A stretch of DNA of 64,000 nt, taken from assembly GCF_032854445.1 (NCBI RefSeq), contig NC_088303.1:7263501-7327500 (forward strand), written 5' to 3'. The DNA comes from Liolophura sinensis. Taxonomy: Eukaryota > Mollusca > Polyplacophora > Chitonida > Chitonidae. The position numbers and the translations under genes were made by a program. Of this stretch, positions 57,486-64,000 are shown one piece after another (position 1 is the stretch's first letter; every line of letters starts with the position of its first letter). The notes below the pieces were generated by a model. The model did not search any database, was not told the origin of the DNA, and worked only from the letters and a program-made list of their open reading frames with translations.

Positions 57486-60400
57486 TGTAGTTTGATTTAT
57501 TTTTTTTTAAGATTTTTTCCAATCTGGTTAAATGCATTGGACACTTTACACTCTTGGCTTTTCTCATCATGTCAAGTGTTTGCCTCTTAACACAGACTGC
57601 TACATTTCATTATTCAAAATGCACATATTCGTAGAGCTACAAACGCGTTCACCCAATGGACTTTGAAACGAACCCCTTCAAGCCAGAATTATAGATATCA
57701 CGTCACTGATAGTCTGCCGACGTTTTGAAGGCATTTTCATTATTTTGAAAAGTCTAAGTAAATACATCGAACTACATCGTCGGGGTCGCGGAAGATGCGT
57801 CGAACCGCGCCCTCCGTGGTGGCGGAGTGTGCGATTTTATTAAAACCGCGACCTTGGCACCCCGCAGAACTCGCGGACGGTTAAAACTCGCTTTTGTTAA
57901 AATCGCGCCCTCTCTGTGTTCCGCGGGGGCGCGGAGGTCGCGACTTCCACGCTGTCCGCGGGGCCGAGGAAGGCGCGGTGAAAATGGCGCTATCAGCCAC
58001 CATACGTGACTCTTGATCTTCATGTCTTATTCAGGTTGGATGTACACAGATACGACGAGTTCTTTTCACTCGTGCATGAAAAAATAATAAAGTTGTGAAC
58101 ATTTTTAAGAATGACGTCTCTAAGAAGCTTTACATATAACTATTATATAACTACAATAACACTAGAGGTCAGAGAGACTAAAATAACTTAACGTGATCGA
58201 TGCATGCAGCATTTCTCCGAATATATCATTTACATCCACCAAGAAACGTTTAATCTAGAACAAAAAAGGGTATTGTCGGAAAAAAATCTCTTTACATACA
58301 TAGTGTGTCTGTCCAATTTCGCGTTTGTGATTTTGGTTTACGCTTTGCAAATGCCTTTTTAAATAGTTTCTTTAAAGCTATGGGGTGAATGCCGTCGATT
58401 ATTTTACGGCTCGGTTATGGTTATATGCTGTCAAAAGTTTTTTTCTTGTAAAGGAATCCCCTCAATCTCTTTTACGTAACAGTTTATCAGCACTTATTAC
58501 ATTTTAAAAAATTCACGTTGTGCATTAAAGACAAGCTTAAATTGCAAGTCTAAAATAGACGTTTTTAAAACACTGATAGCTAAATAATTGAGAACTAAGA
58601 AGGGACTCGGTTTAAATTTGCTCATCTGTTATTTGTGGAGCATGGTTCGCTAATGGTGCGTTCCTTCGATCTGTGAACAAGGCAGGCCAGGTTATCATGC
58701 GATCCACCCCGACTTCACAAGGTTTCTAAGCGAGGCTATTATGTGGCGTCATAGTGCTCTGCGGAAAGTAATGACCAGCCTTGTACAGAAATAAATCTGT
58801 AAGCACTGGACGGAGAATATGTGGACTAGACCCTGGAGACTTCCCCATGGGGTTTACCCAGAATGTTTGTGTGGGCAACGGAAAAAAGCTTATATGTAAA
58901 CTGACCGTTTGCGTGTCCGAATTCAAAACAAGAAAGAGATCAGTCGTTTCCCCGAGTAAATTTCCTTAACTCCACCTAATTATCGTCATATTTATTTGCA
59001 ATATTGTCAATTGAAAAGTAAATGACCGATAACAAATGAACTAGACACACAAATTAGAACTCGTTTAATGATAGATGTATATAGCCAGGAATAACCGTTT
59101 ATGACAGAAATGGTATGTTATTGTGGGAAAATCTTTGAAGAAAAGGTTATTGTGAATTATTAACGACACATTACGTTTATCTGCGTAATCAATCTGCGAC
59201 AAACAACATTGATTAATGTATTAGGCGAACGTCAGTATTTATAGGCCTCAACATTTGCCTTGATTTGATCATTCTGATGGTAGAAATGACTGTTAACATG
59301 ACCAGTTCTGTATGACACTGTAGCTAGAAACTATACGCACGGCATTCCACGGAACAAAAGCATTAACCATGGTAATCACTAAACTATTATTCACACTACG
59401 TTAGAATGAATGGTTAACTCACCAAGTAAAGGAAATAAATCTACACCATTCTTTAATACGACCAGTAAAGCGTGTGCAATGAACTCTCGGTGACACATAG
59501 CGGTCCAGATTATCCTTGTTCTGAGATATGGTTACCACGGTCGGCCTCATGTCGACAGCTACATGTAGCAGACATGTTCCCAATATTCCTGGCACCGCTG
59601 AATCTTTCACAGAGGAGACAAATTGAAGAGCCAGACTGTACCCATTGCGAGAACAATGGTCTGTATAGCTTGGATCCGAGTGGCAATTGGGCTGGAAGAT
59701 GTTCCCATTTGGTTATAATATTCAAGGCGTGAGCGGTTCACTTTTATCTGTTGCAATGGTATGACGTTTGAGGGCATCCGTCTGTTTTTGGAAACATGGA
59801 AGCTGGAGGGGCGAGGAGATGGGGTGGGGGGGGGGGGGTGCAAAGACAACGACAACAGCGTCAAGATCTGAATCAAGCCGTGTTTCACGTATTCCGTGTA
59901 GCACAGTACAGTGTAACAAGATGTAAGATAATATGATAAAAACAACAAAAATGAGGAGTATACACAACAAAAGTCATCAACATACATGATGTTATCTTAG
60001 ATATAGACTAACTGATAGTGACTGACTGATGTTCGGTTTGCTTGTAAGTATGAATATTATCAGTATTATTAATTACAAAGCCTTTTCAAGTGACCAAAGG
60101 AGGTTATTAACGCATTAGGCGGGAGTAGTAATGACACATCTAAAACATGCGTTTTAGCTTTCCTTTTTGCTTTAAGGTTAGGCTAATAAATCTGCACACA
60201 CTGCCTGTGTGGTAATTAGGTGGAGTATCAACATTCAGGTAAGGAAAAAGGATTGTCAGTGTTACTATTGCTAATTGCTTCATGACATATGCTTTTCTTG
60301 GTTTCGGTTTGTGAGACAAGAAATAAATAAAGACAAGATTTCATTGGAGATAACTATATGAAAGAGGATTGTCCAGTTGAAAAACAAAAGGTTTTAGCTT

Positions 60401-60707
60401 AATCCAAAACATTTAAAAGTACATTTATTACATATTTAAGTGAGCACAGAAGTCTTTATAGAAATATTTAGAAAATAATGAGGATTACGTGTTCCAGTGG
60501 TCTTCAACTCTTTAAGAAAATGAAAGGTGGCTTATATTTTGATACAATCCATTGTGTCCACTCCCCGTTGCAGCAATTTCATGTACTGAAGTCGTTACCG
60601 TTAGATAAGCTACATACAAAGATTTATACGTACATGGACGTGTTACATGGCCCTTCGTTACAGATTAGACTGATATCGTATCAAGCCGAGCTGTGCATGT
60701 AGTTCAG
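57486..60707. other. Unique stretch between the duplicated segments
   Basis: Contains the GC-rich inverted repeat (next entry) and a G-run at 59822-59838. One open frame (59472-59732, +) ends EEPDCTHCENNGLYSLDPSG, NWAGRC; it looks mildly protein-like but is unidentified. No confident gene. Confidence 0.45.
57775..57995. repeat. GC/CpG-rich foldback element
   Basis: An abrupt island rich in CG dinucleotides in AT-rich DNA. CCGCGCCCTCCG...TGTGCGATTTTATTAAAACC in the left half is related, inverted, to CTCGCTTTTGTTAAAATCGC...GGGGGCGCGG in the right half; the arms are about 45 bp and imperfect. It resembles a mobile foldback more than a promoter CpG island. The long open frames on both strands follow from the composition. 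Confidence 0.6.
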
Positions 60708-63700
60708 GGAAAACAGGATTCCCATCATTACAAAGTGGTTCTGAATTCAAAGCATCTCATAGTGCTGGAATAATAAAGAACATGACGTTGAAATTGTCAC
60801 AAATATAACCGAGATATCCATTGAGATGGTACCCAAACTTCGCCCACTGCCATCGTTGAACCACGTGTCGCCTTTGATATGTGGTGAACACTTCTGCTAC
60901 TCTCCAAATTAAGATCATTTTCTGTTTTCACCATTCCTTACAGTTCCATCTTTTCGTTATTAAACGAAAGCTTAAAGGTCAAACCCCCAAACAAGTTGTC
61001 AATCATGGTTTTAACTTTGTATTCGTTTTGGTTTCAATACAAGCGTTCCATGAGTTTACCTTTTTCCAGAAGATGCCAAATGCAGCTTTGACGTACTGAA
61101 GACAGCACCAGAAAAAGACCAAGTTCCAGGTTAGTAAAAATGTACATATTTGTATTTCTGAAATATATGCTGGGAAGAATGAAACAGATCGCAGGCATTC
61201 ACATTGCATGGCGCACTGTGTAATACATATATCCACATGTGTGTAATTATTTCTGTGTTATATCTACATGTAAATACCTGTTGTGGTGACTCGTTTATAT
61301 AACAATGAAATTACATATATAGCTTGTGTTGATAACCATGGTCAAAAAGACCAGATGATATTTTGGTTTTGTTTTGATAACACATTTCATTGTTACTAAA
61401 ACTGGACCTTCAAAAGCTTTGCACATCTCAAATTTATTAGATCGGAAACGTCGCATATATACACATCTTGACAGCCTTGATACAATTGGCACAGAAAACA
61501 ACCAAGGCAACTCCATACCTGAGCAGAATTCATAAGAATAGTATAAATGAAATAGCATAGTTCACATCATGACACCAAAAGCGAAAGTACTCCAAGTACA
61601 CACTCAGGGCCGATGCCAGGTATAATTTGATGACACAAGTGTCTTACACTACCCGTACATACCGTACGGGTAAAAACAAAAACATGCTCATTTAAAACGA
61701 CCGATTCAGCCAGAGCTGCTTCATGGATTTCTCTCATAAACGTGATGTCAACATGCTCACGCTATCTCAAGTTGTTCTTAAAATGCATTCACTTTACAGG
61801 TGCATAAAGTGCATATAGTATAATAATGTTATATAAAATGTTTGCAATCGATGGCAGTCTGTAATATAGATAGAGTTCTGAAATATGAGTATTTCAGCCT
61901 AGCCCTTTGATCTAGGCGGTAAACTGAGTGTTTTAAAAGCGTTGCCATGTAAGAAGTGTCCAGCTTGATTGTCATTGCGGTGTAAAAACGCAGGCTAATA
62001 CCACCTGTTGGTTTCCTTAGAAACCCAGATACGTCTTCATTGTGTAATTCTTCACAAGGGTTGTGTTATTTATGCCTCGGTTGAATATTTATAGACTCCA
62101 TAGGGGAGAGAGATGTGGCCAACAACGCGACCTTGATGTCTCTATTGTATGAAAGCCGAATGGGGGTGTGTGTCATTTTGCCACGAAATAGCGTTTTTAT
62201 ATGGAACTGACCAGATTTCATAAAAAAAAATTATTGGTGAGAGATTCAGTTAAAAGATTTGCGAACAATCGCACCTCATCTTGGTTCCGCTTGTAGAATC
62301 TCTTACTATATAGATTATAGATTCTTACAGAATCACTCACTGTGATAAAAACTGATTTTCAACCAAACAGACCCCTAATTTGTCACATCGTACATTGGCT
62401 CTGGACCTGATGCGTTTTATAATTGGACATCTGACTGTTGTAAATCGTAAATGGATCTCGAAAGATAATTCGACAAAGGACCAAGATTGTGGCGTATGTT
62501 GAATATAGAATTAACTTAAAGTGCCACATGAAAAAGGGAAAATGTTTCCGAACAAAGAGAAAAGTGCCACATAGATGCATACCACACACAAGTTAGAAGA
62601 CATCGAGAAGGTTTCCTCGTCTAACAAGTCTCTGAGCAAGCCATTGGAAACGTTCCAGACAGTGATCGATTTTCCGATCTGACCACATGTTAAATCTGGT
62701 TTTTAGTGACCCTGTTCAACGTCCCACAATAGTCAGTGGTCAACTGGGTTAACCCGAATATTCTGACGGCTAGTGCGAAAGATCACATTTGTTACTTAGA
62801 GCCCCATTAACGTACCGTTTCTTCCCTAAGGACTAAGCGATGTTCTTGTTCGTTTGTCTTTATTGATATTCAAACTTTTCCGCACAAAATGTCCTAATTA
62901 TTTCTTGTCCGAATGTCTGAACTCATTTACTAGGTATCATTAGGACATGACAAATGTGCAAGTGTATAGCTGTTTTCAAAAAGTCAGTAGCGGTTTGAAG
63001 CTTTATTAAACGTATGATTAGCCGCAAATTATTGAAACTTTCGTTAATATTTTCTGAATGACACCAGTCCAAGAAAAAAGAAGCATGCCAGTAGTGAATA
63101 GGACCCTGGGCGCATAAAAAGTGTTAATATACTTTTTACCAGTGTTGATGGAATGTATCTTCTGGTGGAAACTTTTGTCCTGATCAATAGGTTGTACATC
63201 TTTGTTGACTCTGATAGCCACATCTAGCTCTTTCCGTGTGTGCTCCTACTGAGTTACAAGTAAATTGCTTTTACTGATCGATTCTGTTCTTCACATTGCG
63301 ACAAGATGACAATGAGTTATTGTCAGTGGCTTTTTGTGTGAAAAATGACCGTCGTGTTAGCGGTGTTGCATTGTTGTGCTGGACGTGTACTTTGGCATCA
63401 TCAAAGGGTTAAAAATAAAGAATGAAGAAGGAGGGAGATCCTCAACCAAACGCCCAACCCTATAATAGCTGTTGATCTCTAACTGTCGGGAAAGATGGCT
63501 TTTGAGAATCCAGGACACGCCTTTTGCTATTCAGATCTTATAGCTTTAGGCATGTAATACCTACCCAGGATATAAGAGACAATCGACTTGAGACTATTCG
63601 GATTTGTCGCGTGTTATTATCAGAGGTTATGTCTCTTGTATTGTTAAGGCTAATGTGGTTCTTGCGATACAAACATATACTTAATTCACATTTGAAGTAT

Positions 63701-64000
63701 TGATATTTGCCTGAACGCAATTCATTTGGCAAAAGTACTTTTCAAGGTATCTCGTGAATGACGACGAGCTTGACACTTGAAAGGAAAACGGAACGCTACC
63801 CGCAATTCTTGCGTATGGTCGAATTCAACCTAAAATTGAAAAATCGGAAATGTAGTTGTCAATTACATCCGGTGATCATCCGGTGAAACATCTGATGAAA
63901 ATCGGCTTAGAAAAATAGTAAATGAGATGCTGATAAAAAGACAAAAAAAACCTCTAACATGAAGTATATGTCAGATGACGGACCATTAAACACTCTTAAT
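60708..64000. repeat. Segmental duplication, copy B (reaches the window edge)
   Basis: Same order of anchors as copy A, with about 40-50-bp private insertions near 62300 and 63060. Similarity continues to AACATGAAGTATATGTCAGA at 63958, so the true right end may lie outside. Confidence 0.92.

Noticed and set aside
57772-58023. Arg/Pro-rich open frames on both strands
   Set aside because: Produced by the CG-rich inverted repeat composition; both strands are equally open.

Overview
The window looks like nuclear genomic DNA from a marine mollusc (bivalve or gastropod; no finer call is possible). The evidence is a low-GC, intron-rich, mostly non-coding sequence and many copies of one tRNA-headed SINE whose tail ends in TTTATTTATTTGATTGG-type sequence (read from the tail side), a type I associate with mollusc genomes. 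Tc1-like, Crypton-like (DUF3504) and RNase H-bearing non-LTR elements are also present. I see no prokaryotic operons, rRNA, intact tRNA genes or CRISPR.

Left end (1-4.7 kb): the first three coding exons of a cathepsin Z/X gene on the minus strand. They cover the signal peptide, short propeptide and active-site Cys, and they join in consistent splice phase. The gene runs off the left edge. A GTCACATGAC M-box/CLEAR-like site lies just upstream of its start codon. Introns 1 and 2 each hold a foldback (terminal inverted repeat) element and a SINE fragment. At 5.19-6.17 kb there is a 20-unit, 49-bp minisatellite with a five-unit higher-order duplication.

6.2-36.6 kb is mainly non-coding with SINE copies. 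One SINE is complete with a 14-bp target-site duplication, and one is internally deleted. There is a possible 3' coding exon or pseudo-exon on the minus strand near 15 kb, an unidentified 172-codon open frame at 24.7 kb, and a decayed RNase H-type non-LTR retrotransposon at 26.55-28.56 kb.

36.6-48.2 kb is a transposon cluster. It holds a deletion derivative of a Tc1 element with perfect 20-bp inverted repeats, a frameshifted Tc1 relic, a Crypton-like tyrosine-recombinase relic, a Tc1 fragment, an 815-bp truncated retroelement with a 12-bp target duplication, and one apparently intact Tc1-like transposon (331-aa DD34E transposase) inserted in a TA microsatellite. Two related loci for a small putative secreted peptide lie at 40.2 and 47.8 kb. 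The first sits inside the Crypton-like relic.

48.2-64 kb has no confident gene. Its main structure is a 3.3-kb segmental duplication (about 54.2-57.5 and 60.7-64.0 kb) and a GC/CpG-rich inverted repeat at 57.8 kb. All function calls come from reading translations and recalling families. No database search was possible.
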